From Nematopogon swammerdamellus (taxonomy: Eukaryota; Arthropoda; Insecta; Lepidoptera; Adelidae), in assembly GCA_946902875.1 (NCBI GenBank), contig OX336344.1, forward strand, positions 16,637,791 through 16,701,790: DNA of 64,000 nt, read 5' to 3'. The translations under genes were made by a program, and so were the position numbers. The notes under the pieces were generated by a model. The model saw only the letters and a list, made by a program, of their open reading frames with translations. It ran no database searches and was not told the origin of the DNA. This document shows positions 54,121-64,000 of the stretch, one piece after another (position 1 is the first letter of the stretch; the number at the start of each line of letters is the position of its first letter).

Positions 54121-54520
54121 TAAGATGCTTCGTTATTTATGTCAAAAATTTCGGGAGGGTTACATAGACACTCAAATGAACACATTACGCAAAAAAAATT
54201 ATATGTTTTTAGAATTACTTTTCGAGAAATTTAACAAAACATGTTTGCTACCTAAACATTAACCTGTGTGTAACCAGTAGGTAACTTGCATTGTACGTGG
54301 TCAATGACCGTACTATGTTCAAACGCAGAACAGCTGTTCGTTGTAAGTAAGTCACAAGGTCACTATGATTGGTTTTTACAGCTACTTATTTGATTTTATT
54401 TTTTTGTTAGGAGAAAAATGCTCCTATAAACATTTGTTTTTTTCTTACGTAAAGTGTTTATTTGAGTGCGTATGTAACCCTCCCGAAATTTTTGACATAA
54501 ATAACGAAGCATCTTGTATA
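54121..54520. mobile_element. foldback MITE, ~400 bp
   Basis: Inverted ends of ~65 bp: AAGATGCTTCGTTATTTATG (54123) and CATAAATAACGAAGCATCTT (to 54515), bounded by TA-type sites. Interior AT-rich, non-coding. Confidence 0.78.
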
Positions 54521-54599
54521 AGACAATTATAATATGTTCACAAAATTACACATAAACCTAATTTTTATAAGAAAATGAAAGGGTAAATAAATTAAAATA

Positions 54600-54745
54600 T
54601 TATGTACTTTATCGCTTATTGTTTTCATCCTTGTGGCAGTAAAACTGCCCTCGAACGTTACTCGGATTTGTTCTATTCGGTTCGATTACACCCACGAAGA
54701 AGAACCGACAAGAAACTTCGCAGGGAATTTTTTTTTTCTTCTTAC
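54600..54745 (-). mobile_element. repeat with AATAC-type end, copy 3
   Basis: GGTTCGATTACACCCACGAA GAAGAACCGACAAGAAACTT CGCAGGG. Confidence 0.7.
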
Positions 54746-55074
54746 ATATTATTTCAAGTGTGTATTTTATTGACCATCCACATAATAACATCGCCTACGC
54801 GTAATGTTAAGATTTTAGTCAAATTTGCAACTAGATGAATAAAGTGATCGGAGATTTTTGTTTCGACTGTAAATATATTAATTAACCTGTTATTGAATTT
54901 ATGTATTGTACGAGTATCATGATGAATTAATGAATGAGAACATTATGAAGTGTTATTTTATTATATGAAACGCCCATTATGCTCTACTCCAATACTCTGG
55001 GTGATCGAACGTATACTTTATTACAAGACTATGTTTTCTCGCGGTGTTTTCTTTCATCGGAGTGATATATACTA

Positions 55075-55430
55075 ATTAAGTTTTTTATGGCTTTTATTAA
55101 GTTGTTTACCATGATGATAGCTCGTCAGTAAGGAAGCAGATAAAATCTGGATCTGCAGCACGAGGTTACCAAAATGTGGCCCGTCGACTCGACGATCATT
55201 GTGCCCATAGCCTTCGGCGCACGGGCTGATAGCGAAGATTCTCGAGCGGTTGGGTGAAGGGCCAGACTCAGAAGGCGGCCCTGCTCGACACTGCACGCAT
55301 CTCCCGGAGGTTTCTCCCCCTAGGGTCCGATCATCGGTAGCCTGGGCTCGCCGCGCCGCTGCCGCCGCCCCCGGGTGGTGGTGGAAACACAATTTATAAG
55401 TTAGGTAAATTTTTCAAACATTGTATATTA
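55075..55430 (+). mobile_element. dispersed retroelement 3' segment, longer copy
   Basis: Shares CCCGGAGGTTTCTCC, GGTCCGATCATCGGTAGCCT and GGTGGTGGTGGAAA with 6175-6350, and extends further 5' with GC-rich non-coding sequence. Confidence 0.6.
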
Positions 55431-55439
55431 TGTAAAATA

Positions 55440-55615
55440 TATTCCGTGCCACCTAGTAAGGTAAGCGAAGGAACCTACAGTTTTTCTTGGAATCGAACCA
55501 CGACCAGCGTCGTCGGTCGACGATTACCCATTCAAAGTCTGACGGCGACCGAGTGTGCTTAATTTCACGATCAGATCCCGATCCATAGCACCACTGAGTT
55601 ACCGAGGCTTATGTT
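55440..55615 (-). mobile_element. diverged tRNA-5S head SINE
   Basis: CCACTGAGTTACCGAGGCT at the 5' end and a 5S-like CATTCAAAGTCTGACGGCGA; body missing after the GTAAG stretch. Confidence 0.65.
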
Positions 55616-56264
55616 GCTTACCTTTGGTGATTATTAACTGCAACATTTCTTTAAAAGCCAAAAGACCATAGTTGTTGACCAACAAAAAAACATCTTAGCT
55701 TAGAGTGGCCACAAAACTGGCATCCCTCCAATGTATTTCCAACAGCAAAAGGGTCGCGAGCCCTCCCCCGAGCCACCCACACGTTGACACAAATTACAAC
55801 CAACTTGCGTGCGGAAAAGTTTAGAACATTGAGCCCGGCGACCTAACGAGCCGTAAGTAAACAAAAAACAAAACAAACCCAAATCGAAGATACCACACAT
55901 GATTTTAATAAAGCCTAGGTAGCACGCAATGTGGACAATGGGGTCTAAACCTGTGCCATGGCTTTGTGTTTTGTTATCATTTCATAGAAAAAATAAACAA
56001 ATTGACAATAGCAGTTTAAACATTTAAGCAATGATATATGTATGTGAGATAACGTGAAACTTAGAACGTCCGGCCACATTAAACACGTGCTGTGTGTTTA
56101 TCGTTTAACCGCCTAATGATACGGACGATTACGTGTTCCACGGAGTCGTAACAACCGCATGCTAACAGTGAACTGTTTCCAAATTCGAAACCACATCGGA
56201 CTCATTGCCTAAGGCCTTCTGAGTTATAGGTCTTGCATCTCACGATGGAACAGTATCCTTGCCT

Positions 56265-56725
56265 TTTTAGGGTTCCGTATCCGCACGGAAGCCTATTACT
56301 AAGCCTACGCCGTATGTCTGTCTATCTGTCGGTCCGTCTGCCCGTCCGTCCGTCCGTCCGTCTGTCTGTCCGAAGGCTGTATCTCTTGAACCGTAATAGG
56401 TAGCCCGTTGAAATTTTCACAGAATGTGTTATTATATAGCCGATATAACAACAAATGAGAAAAATAAGAAAAAGTTAAAAATTCACGGGGTCCCCATACA
56501 AGAAACTAAAAAGTGTATGCGCGCAATCTACCGAAAACAGTATGAAGCATTTTAACTAATAATTAATTTTAACTAATGTGAAGCATTTCATAAAACACGC
56601 CCACGACGATGGCGTCAGTGGCGCTTTCTCTTTTTGCTCTGTGCGCTGACCATGACATGCACAGATGACATGGCGATACGGAACCCTCGGTGCGCGTGTT
56701 CGACTCACACTTGGCCGGTTTTTTC
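56265..56725 (-). mobile_element. GTTCCGTA element, inverted
   Basis: AGGGTTCCGTATCCGCACGG at 56268, CCGTCCGTCCGTCCGTCTGT near 56346, ending with TTCGACTCACACTTGGCCGG. Confidence 0.8.
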
Positions 56726-57124
56726 GTACATAATGCTGAGATGGAAGCCTACCGCCACACTTGGGCGGAATTTCGGCCGCGCAAATGGCGTCGCTTAAAA
56801 AATTGTTCATCGACGTAACGACGTATTTTGCGCTTAGTGTGGCGTTCAGTAGAAATTTATATTATGTAGCACAGCGTGAAGCAATTTACACGGCAGAAAT
56901 AAGAAATATTTATTTTATTCCCCTACAGCATTACATTATTTTTATTACAATATATTAACACACATTTAAACCATCAAGAAATAACAAGGAATAATATACC
57001 ACACACACATTTAAACAATTACAGAAGAGGGGGAAAAAAGGACTGGACACAGCGTATGCTGGGTCTAGTGAAGATTTCACTAGACTCAGAGGCCACCGCA
57101 CGCACCACCATTTACACGCAAGAA

Positions 57125-57302
57125 ATTGAAACGCCAAGTGCTTGCTTGCGCTGCTCTGTGGAACCAGCATCTCTTATAGCTAGCTACCCGTCCTATCTTC
57201 GCATGACTCTTCGCAGAGAGACTCAGCACCCTATTGTTGTTGACATTGGGTTTTTGAGAACCCATCGGTTATCCAAATAGTTTCTTTGTCGCACCGCTAG
57301 AT
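57125..57302 (+). mobile_element. LINE C-terminus fragment
   Basis: SACLRCSVEPASLIASYPSY LRMTLRRETQHPIVVDIGFL; ends at CACCGCTAG where homology stops. Confidence 0.7.
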
Positions 57303-57342
57303 TTAATATGGGAGCCAATTTGATACCAATAAAAACAAGTTA

Positions 57343-58494
57343 TATACAGGGTGGCCCAGTTATAGTGGTCCAAAAATTTTTCTTAGATGGAGGACCTCAT
57401 GTTGACTCATTTAAAAAAAACATTAGTTCCGCGAAAATCAATAGTTTAGAAGTTATGATTTTTTTTAATTTTTTTTTAAATTTCTCTATTTTAGTCACAT
57501 TAACCGCTCTAGTTGGATATCTATTCCACAAAATCGAATAAAATTTGCCATGGAAGTAGAGGAGACATGTAGCTAGTACGAAATGAATAGTTTTTAGGTT
57601 TACTCCCAGACTGTACTGTTGCTATAGCCCTTTCATTGAATTTTTGTTCAGTTTACATTAAAACTGATTGATTTTTGAAAAATCACAGTAAAAAAAAACG
57701 TACTACCGGAGATTTGCCCATGCCTTTAAAAACTACCTATACATATCACAATTCTCCAGACCAAAAATTTTAGTGATGTTACAATTGTAAGATATTCAAA
57801 ATTAACATCATTTGTGCAAAGTCACTACAATAAAAAGTGACGATTACCTTAATTTTTAAAATCTGATTTTTTTCACAACGTTAGTTCAACGACTATTTCA
57901 CATTATTCACAAACCTGTCTCTAACAGCGCTAATCTACATATGAAAAACTGTTTAGTAATGTTTAAAAAAAAATTTCTTTTTTAATTAATGTAATTGTCT
58001 CTTTTTATTGTAGTGACTTTGTAAACATTATGTTGATTTTGAATATGTTACAATTGTTACACTCTACAATTTTTGGTCTGAAGAATTGTGATATGTATAG
58101 GTAGTTTTTAAGGGCATGCGCAAATCTCCGGTAGTACTATTTTTCTCACAGTGATTTTTCAAAAATTACTCAGTTTTAATGTAAACTGAACTAAAATTCA
58201 CTGAAAGGGCTATAGCAACAGTACAGTCTAGGAGTAAACCTAAAAACTATTCATTACGTACTAGATACATGTCTCCTCTACTTCCATACCAAATTTTATT
58301 CGATTTTGTGGAATAGATATCCAACTAGAGCGGTTAATGTGACTAAAATAGAGAAATTTCAAAAAAAGTTAAAAATAATCATAACTTCTAAACTATTGAT
58401 TTTCGCGGAACTAATGTTCTTTTTAAATGAGTCAACATGATGTCCTCCATCTAAAAAAATTTTTTGGACCACTATAACTGGGCCACCCTGTATA
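57343..58494. mobile_element. 1.15-kb mariner-type foldback element
   Basis: TACAGGGTGGCCCAGTTATA at 57345 is mirrored by TATAACTGGGCCACCCTGTA ending 58492, with TA target duplications. The inverted homology continues inward for about 500 bp per arm (for example CTATAGCCCTTTCA 57620 / TGAAAGGGCTATAG 58202), leaving a ~150-bp spacer near 57850-57990. No transposase frame. Confidence 0.88.
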
Positions 58495-58909
58495 ACTAAC
58501 ATATCGTGTGGGGTATCATTTGAAAGAGCCAACGTAAGTATTCTAAAAATATTTTTGAAATTGAAAATGCCGTGAGTTTTAAGGCTACGTTAGGATGTCA
58601 AATGAATGACGCGTATCGACGAGGGCTACAAGATGGTGAAAAAATAAATTTAAAAAGTTTGAAAGTTTTTGAGAAAACTTTTTCGTAATTTTTTAAGGGG
58701 GTATGATTTAAATTATTTTTTTTATTTAACATTAGTTTTTATTTATTTTTTATTTGTTTGAGTTCAAGGGACTTTACCTCGGTATCGTTATGATAAGTTA
58801 AAATGTATTTAGCTTGAAAAATCTATTTACCTTTATCTTTAAATTCTAGTTACTTTTTAGTTCAATTTTTTTTTTTAAGTCGGTTTTATGTTTTAAGAAA
58901 GACAGTTTT

Positions 58910-60385
58910 CAATTCAAATTCAAAAATTCAAAATTTTTATTGCACCCACAAAATTATAAACAATGTCACACTTTTACAAAGTTATTAAAATTTTGAACAA
59001 TTTGTTTTGTTTTTCAACGTACCCTGCCACCTAAACTGGCCGTTGTGACCGTATTATAGGTGGCGTTTTAGCGCGCCTTTTGTGCATGCTTGGGTATACT
59101 GCGAATTATATTAATAAGAATAGAAAGAATAAAAAAAATAAATAAAAATATAATAACTGGTTTGGGGGGGGATAGTGTGTGAGTGTGTGTGTGTGGGTGG
59201 GTGAGGGTGTGTGTGTGTGTGGGTGGGTGAGGGTGTGTGTGTGTGTGTGTGATGGTGTATGTGTGTGTGAGGGTGTATGTGGGTGTGTGGGATTTATGGT
59301 TTGACATCAGCTTAAAACACCGAGTAAACTTTCAGTGTCATCGTAATTTTTTAAAGAGAGCCATTGTGAAATACTTTTTGAAAGGGCTGTCCTATGTAGT
59401 GAATGTATACAGCATTCGTTTGCAGCTTTGTTATACAGATGTGGTCCTAGAAAAGGCCTAAAGCGTTGCGCAAATTTACTTTTAGTCTTTGAGGCTGCTA
59501 CATGATTTGCTTGACGTGTGCGGTGTGTCTTGAGAATGATAGGTTGTGGCTGTCCGTGTATCCATTTAATTACCTTGAGAATATAAAGCTGTCTTACACT
59601 TAGCAAACAGTTCTCGTTTAGCAGCTCGTGTGTAGGGTACCTAAAAGGTTTTTTACTCATAACCCTTATCACGGCTCTTTGGGATCTTTCAACTGGAAGC
59701 ATATGCGTTTTGGCAGCCCCTCCCCAAGCAGTCATGCAGTACGTCAGTATAGACAGGCCTCACGCACTCTATGTACTTGCGCGCGCTAACTACCTACCGC
59801 CCGACGGGCCGCCGGCGGTCTTTTTCAGTAGAAATTCGTCTGCCGCGCGAAGTATACATAGACGCTCGCCCACGCTAGTGCGCGCAGCTGCAAAGCAATA
59901 ACCACTTTACACTCGATCGTTAAGGTACATTTTCGCACGCAGCGATTGGCGTTGTGAAAGAGTAGGCTATTAAATCCCGAAGGTAGGAACATTTTCTATG
60001 AAGTGATTTATCTGTTACGAAGTAACTATTAAGTAATCTGTGGTATAGATTCAGTAAGTGCCAGGTAGATTGTTTTTAGAAGTTGGTGTGATACAATGTT
60101 TCTTAGGTCCTTGAATACATACATTAATTTCCTGACACGCTTGGAGAGGTTATCGAGGTGTATTTTCCAGCTTAGTTTATTATCTAGTGTTACACCCAGA
60201 TATGTCAAGTTATCCTCGACACCAATTCCAATGTACCCGAAGATCATGTATGCACCTAATGCATGAGCTCTGTGATTTTTTTGTACAATTTTAAGTTTAG
60301 TTGTCTTAATGATATAGCTAAAATGACCGTTACCCACCGGTTCTCCCAGGTTTCTTAAAATAAAATTTTTACTTTCATAGGGTTA
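58910..60385 (-). mobile_element. second CR1/jockey-like LINE copy, truncated and split by an insertion
   Basis: Same family type as 28545-31705. The 5' piece (60050-60385) encodes YLGVTLDNKLSWKIHLDNL..VRKLMYVFKDLR. The 3' piece (59307-59747) encodes MTAWGGAAKTHMLPVERSQR..PFRYPTHEL and ends in LLGVLS and a stop. The two pieces join in frame once the 59748-60042 insertion is removed. A CA-rich 3' UTR (59166-59300) and a TTGAATT-like tail at 58914-58945 match the larger copy. Confidence 0.85.
59754..60042. mobile_element. 289-bp insertion inside the LINE, 7-bp target duplication
   Basis: GTATAGA occurs at 59747-59753 and again at 60043-60049. Removing the insert plus one copy restores the LINE reading frame (..LTESI / LTYC..). 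The insert carries an imperfect inverted repeat around CTCTATGTAC (59768) and TATACATAGA (59853), is GC-rich on the left and AT-rich on the right. It has no convincing terminal inverted repeats and no coding frame. Class unknown. Confidence 0.7.
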
Positions 60386-60444
60386 GTAGATATTAAGCCA
60401 TATATTACAGGAAAACTGTAGGTTTTTTCGACAATCAAAAATTT

Positions 60445-60505
60445 TTTTTTTTGGTACGGAGCTATTATTTGTGAGAGCCTGACTCGCTCTTGACCGCTTT
60501 TTTTA
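60445..60505 (-). mobile_element. GTTCCGTA element fragment
   Basis: GAGAGCCTGACTCGCTCTTG ACCGC is a diverged head of the family. Confidence 0.45.
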
Positions 60506-60927
60506 GTCAGGTTTTATAAAAATTTTATAAATTATTTTATTTTCCTATTAGTTCTTGTATTAGTAGTCGAAGTTTCGCCGTAGTCTGGTAAAAAGTAACA
60601 AATGTAGCACACAATGACCGCATTTGACATCTCTGCGCTATTTGTTATTCTGTGGTAGAGATAGAACATCGTCCGCGAGACTTTCTTTGAGCAGTTATTG
60701 CTTTTAATCATTCTAAGAAAATATTTATACTTCAGCCTTCAATCGCCCTTCAGCTGAAAAGTTTATTAGGCCTCTTATTGGCGGGAGAGAATCCAATATT
60801 AATTAATAAACAATTTAGTTATAAGTTCGGTACTCGAGCAACTGTTGCGTGAAGAAATGTTGATAAAATATTCCTTTTATAAGGATATGGCAAGGTTATG
60901 TATGACAGAAGGACAAATCGTATTTTT

Positions 60928-61182
60928 TTTTAATGGAAACTGAAATGGTTGGCTACATCACCTACCTACAACATCCGCGATGTCAGCCCACAACACCGGG
61001 TGAACTAAGTGCCATGTCAGTGCTTCTCTTCATTTCATGTCGGCTACACTGAACTGGACGGAAAACACGAACTATTTACGTAGCCGTTTCGACCGACGTT
61101 TCGCTCAGTGCGGTGGTACCAACCCGGCCGGGATAAACCCTACTACCTAGTAAGGTAAGAAGGGAAGGGACCTACAGTTTAA
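60928..61182 (-). mobile_element. SINE, inverted, near-complete body
   Basis: TTTTTTTAATGGAAACTGAA to AAGGGAAGGGACCTACAG, abutting an RTE-like LINE. Confidence 0.8.
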
Positions 61183-61184
61183 CA

Positions 61185-61785
61185 AGTTATTGACGGAGAA
61201 GTGATCGAACAGGTTAAAGAATACGTAGATATACGTACTCTTTAACCTTTCGTCGAATTCTGCTACCTGGTAAAAATGGTCTGCTCAAGGAGGTCGAGAC
61301 ACGAATTCAACTGGGTTGGGCTGCCTTCGGAAAGTTAAGTTCGCCCTGAGGTCAGACCTTCCGCAAAATTTAAATACCCGTATATATGACCAGTGCGTCC
61401 TCCCGGTTATGACTTATGACGTACGGATGTGAAACGTGGACTCTGACGGTCGCTGTTGTCCATAGGTCGAAAGTTACCCAGCGAGCAATAAAGCGAGCCA
61501 TACTGGGAATATCGTTACGTGATATGGTGCGTAACGAGGCAATCCGCCGACTCAAGTGGCAGGGTACGTTAGCCGAAGAGATCACGACCGTTTTTGTAAC
61601 CGTGTCCGACAAAGGCGGCCGTGGACAGGAAAACGGAGTGTGGGAAGACCACCCGCCAGGTGGGACAACGACATCAAGTGTACGTCGCCAGAAAGCACTG
61701 TTTTTTTACCGCTGAAGGCCGGGAGGACTGGAATAAAATTGGAGAGGCGTATGTCCAGCAGTGGACGCATACACGCTGACTGAAT
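61185..61785 (+). pseudogene. RTE-like LINE 3' coding end ([12 protein letters not shown] family)
   Basis: Starts abruptly after an inverted SINE. Successive frames give INGEVIEQVKEYV, then LKEVETRIQLGWAAFGKL, TYGCETWTLTV, QRAIKRAILGISLRDMVRN, HVSRRDHDRF and GRPPARWDNDIK, ending with [13 protein letters not shown] and a stop at about 61780. Several frameshifts and a deletion around 61545 make it a pseudogene. A separate LINE family from the one at 10495. Confidence 0.82.
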
Positions 61786-62935
61786 AACATGGATATTCAT
61801 AAAAAATCATAACACAAAAATAATTATTAGTTCTAGATTTCCAGGGAACACAAATTTATTTCCACAAAAAGTTCCTAGTTAACCATAAATAAAACGCTTC
61901 GTCCATGACCACTGTTATCTCAAGACCTTTAAATATTTTCAATCCACGTTCATCCCTGATTTCATTTCCGCGGTTACGGTTCAATTTATTCATGACTATT
62001 ACATCCCTTCCACACTACAATGTCACATAACTCTATCGTTGATATGTAATTCGTTTTTAGGGAAAAAGTTTTAGAAGACGCGACAAGAAAGCATAGAGAT
62101 GTACATCGAGGCCGCAAAAGAGGGGTCCACCCTTGAAATCTGTATTCACGCTCGTCACCGGACTCACTTCCGAAGAAGAAAGCTCATAAGTTTGTAGGGT
62201 ATGCAACACGCGGACCGACCGACACTCGTGTCCGGCAAATTGTAAGCGATCATTCAGGTTCAAATGAAGTAACGCACGTTGGATTTTACTTTGCGGTATA
62301 AACGCATTAGTAAAAAAAAAACAATGTCCGTTTGACTGAAGGCGCTAGTCGATTGCGAAGTGTAAGTTTAGTTGCGAAAAATTATCTATATAGATATACA
62401 TAATTTTTGCATAAATACGTGCATACCATAATGATATGATTGATCTAATTATTCTCACACTGTTATCAACAAAATGAAACTGTTTTAATTAATATGACTA
62501 GACTAAAATATCGATCAATTTAACTGTAATTTGACAGTTATTTATAGGTAACATAAGCGCAGATAGGTAACCATCAGAGCGATAAATTATAACTTCCTTT
62601 TAAAAAAGTGTTTAATACTTCAAGAGCATTATGCGTTATAAAAAACAGACGTTTTTTTTTCTTCTAATGTGAAAGTTGAGCAGGATTATTGGAATGTGAT
62701 CGTGACTGGAATTTCTTCAGCGAGATTAGCTTGTATATTAGGCTTACATCCTCGTACATTGATGTCTGCCAATAAAATCTTCCTTGATATCCATCCTACA
62801 TGTATTATTCGGCACACGCTGAACTAGCTAATATGAAACGATTCCATATTTCCTGCGCAAGAGTAAATTTTAATATCACTTGTATATATTTATTAAATAG
62901 TATTCGGTGCCGAAGGTATTCAGTTATTCAATCAG
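61786..62935. other. no gene recognised
   Basis: Later receptor exons were sought here and not seen. 62050-62280 is less AT-rich, but its frames have no family signature. Confidence 0.4.
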
Positions 62936-63060
62936 TCAGTCAGCGTGTATGCGTCCACTGCTGGACATACGCCTCTCCAATATTCCTACAATCCTTCCGG
63001 CCTTCAGCGGTACGGAACAACTGCTTTCCGCCGACGTACTTGATGTTGTCGTCCGTCGAT
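62936..63060 (-). mobile_element. RTE-like LINE 3' end fragment
   Basis: Reverse complement reads DDNIKYVGGKQLFRTAEGRK and [13 protein letters not shown], with a GACTGACTGA tail. 63061-63135 continues into another unidentified repeat piece. Confidence 0.72.
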
Positions 63061-63135
63061 GAGGATGGGGCCATACGTTTGGCCCGAAACGTCGAGCCAC
63101 ATAGCACGGAGACGACCGTGAGTAAAGCCGTCATA

Positions 63136-64000
63136 CCTTTAATAATTTCTGGGATTGCTCAATAACAGCAGAATTTTAAGAATAAACGGATATTACAAGT
63201 CATAAAATGCTGAAACACCCAACCGAGACCTATTCCGCGCATGGTCCGCTTAAGTCATCAATATTTTATAGGTTTTTGTGCTTCGTTTGCATCGTTAGTT
63301 GGTAGCTAGGCTCGGAACAATTCAATATGGCGGGACTCTAATTGACAATTCTTTTTGTTTGACACCGTAACAGCCCTTAGGCCATTTTTCGTTGGCGTAT
63401 TCAAAGTAAACCCTCGTTTCGTGTTTCAATTACTAGGCGAAAAATACTACGCCTTGGTATTTCTAAGAAGTAGGTAGCTAAGTATCTATTTTTATTATTT
63501 CACAGAATTTACGGGTTTCAATCGTTCATAATCTTTTATATGTTTTATCGTTTTATATTTTGGTAAACTTAACGTTATATGTATTAAAATTATTACTAAA
63601 AAATAGTCGATTAATATATTAACGAAAATCAAGATTCAAATTCATCAAAATCATATTTACTTTCTTTCGGCAACTGAACAAGGGGTAATTTAGGTAGGGC
63701 ACCTAATTTCTGAAGTTTATTGTTCAGATAAAAATTTGAATTTACATCAATATACACCTAAGTCTTCCTACTTGTATTTACGTTATACCCCACACTACTT
63801 CGTCATAGAAATATGTTGATTGAGCGGTTTATCAATACAACACAACTCGTAATGCAAACCGGAGCGCAGACAAAAACGCTTATTGCTACTAAAGTTCTAA
63901 GTACATTTCCGAAATGTTGTTTTCATTAGGATGGCAACCATACGTACTATCCTCTTGTGTAATCAGAAAACGAAAATTTCGCTGAGAAATGTAAGAAAAT
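63136..64000. other. no gene recognised
   Basis: AT-rich end of the window; no exon or repeat family assigned. Confidence 0.4.

Noticed and set aside
57308..57541. 77-codon frame
   Set aside because: Lies across the edge and arm of the foldback element; its mirror arm carries no equivalent protein.
59068..59307. His/Thr-rich frame from the GT-rich tract
   Set aside because: Pure product of a microsatellite in a LINE 3' UTR.

Overview
This is a eukaryotic window, most likely from a moth or butterfly (Lepidoptera). It is AT-rich, its genes are split by long introns with GT..AG borders, and about half of it is insect-type transposable element sequence (jockey/CR1-like and RTE-like LINEs, mariner, hAT and Mutator-like foldback elements, and SINEs). 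The organism call rests on recognising the gene and repeat families, not on any database search.

Two host genes can be supported, both on the + strand and both incomplete. (1) The 3' part of an animal haem peroxidase gene occupies 2096-13124: seven exons whose splice phases all agree, ending in a stop codon, and encoding about the last 360 residues. These include the distal-side Arg and the proximal haem-ligand His. (2) The 5' part of a tachykinin/natalisin-type G-protein-coupled receptor gene has its first coding exon at 33340-33497. After an 18.4 kb repeat-filled intron, a second exon at 51894-52063 encodes the end of the extracellular N-terminus and transmembrane helix 1. Later exons lie beyond the window. 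A short THAP-like reading frame at 32227-32400 is a weak third candidate.

The rest is mobile DNA and its debris. Region 1-13 kb: peroxidase introns holding two Mutator-like foldback elements with 9-bp target duplications, a decayed mariner-like transposase, LINE tails and minisatellites. Region 13-16 kb: a 68-bp tandem array (about 12 forward units, then about 3 inverted units) abutting a retroelement-derived coding fragment. Region 16-28 kb: MITEs, LINE 3' ends, a 575-bp hAT element, a 46-bp palindromic hAT-like micro-element and an internally deleted mariner. Region 28.5-31.7 kb: a 5'-truncated LINE with an uninterrupted 879-codon frame (endonuclease C-terminus plus reverse transcriptase) on the - strand. 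Region 33-52 kb: the receptor intron, dominated by SINE copies, microsatellite-bearing GTTCCGTA elements and LINE pieces. Region 52-64 kb: a 1.15 kb near-palindromic mariner-type foldback, a second LINE copy split by a 289-bp insertion, and an RTE-like LINE end.

The most unusual pattern is a dispersed SINE family. One of its 5' heads looks like a tRNA gene (A box, B box/T arm) with the 3' half of a 5S rRNA gene spliced into it, and the same body and tail also occur behind a second, unrelated head.
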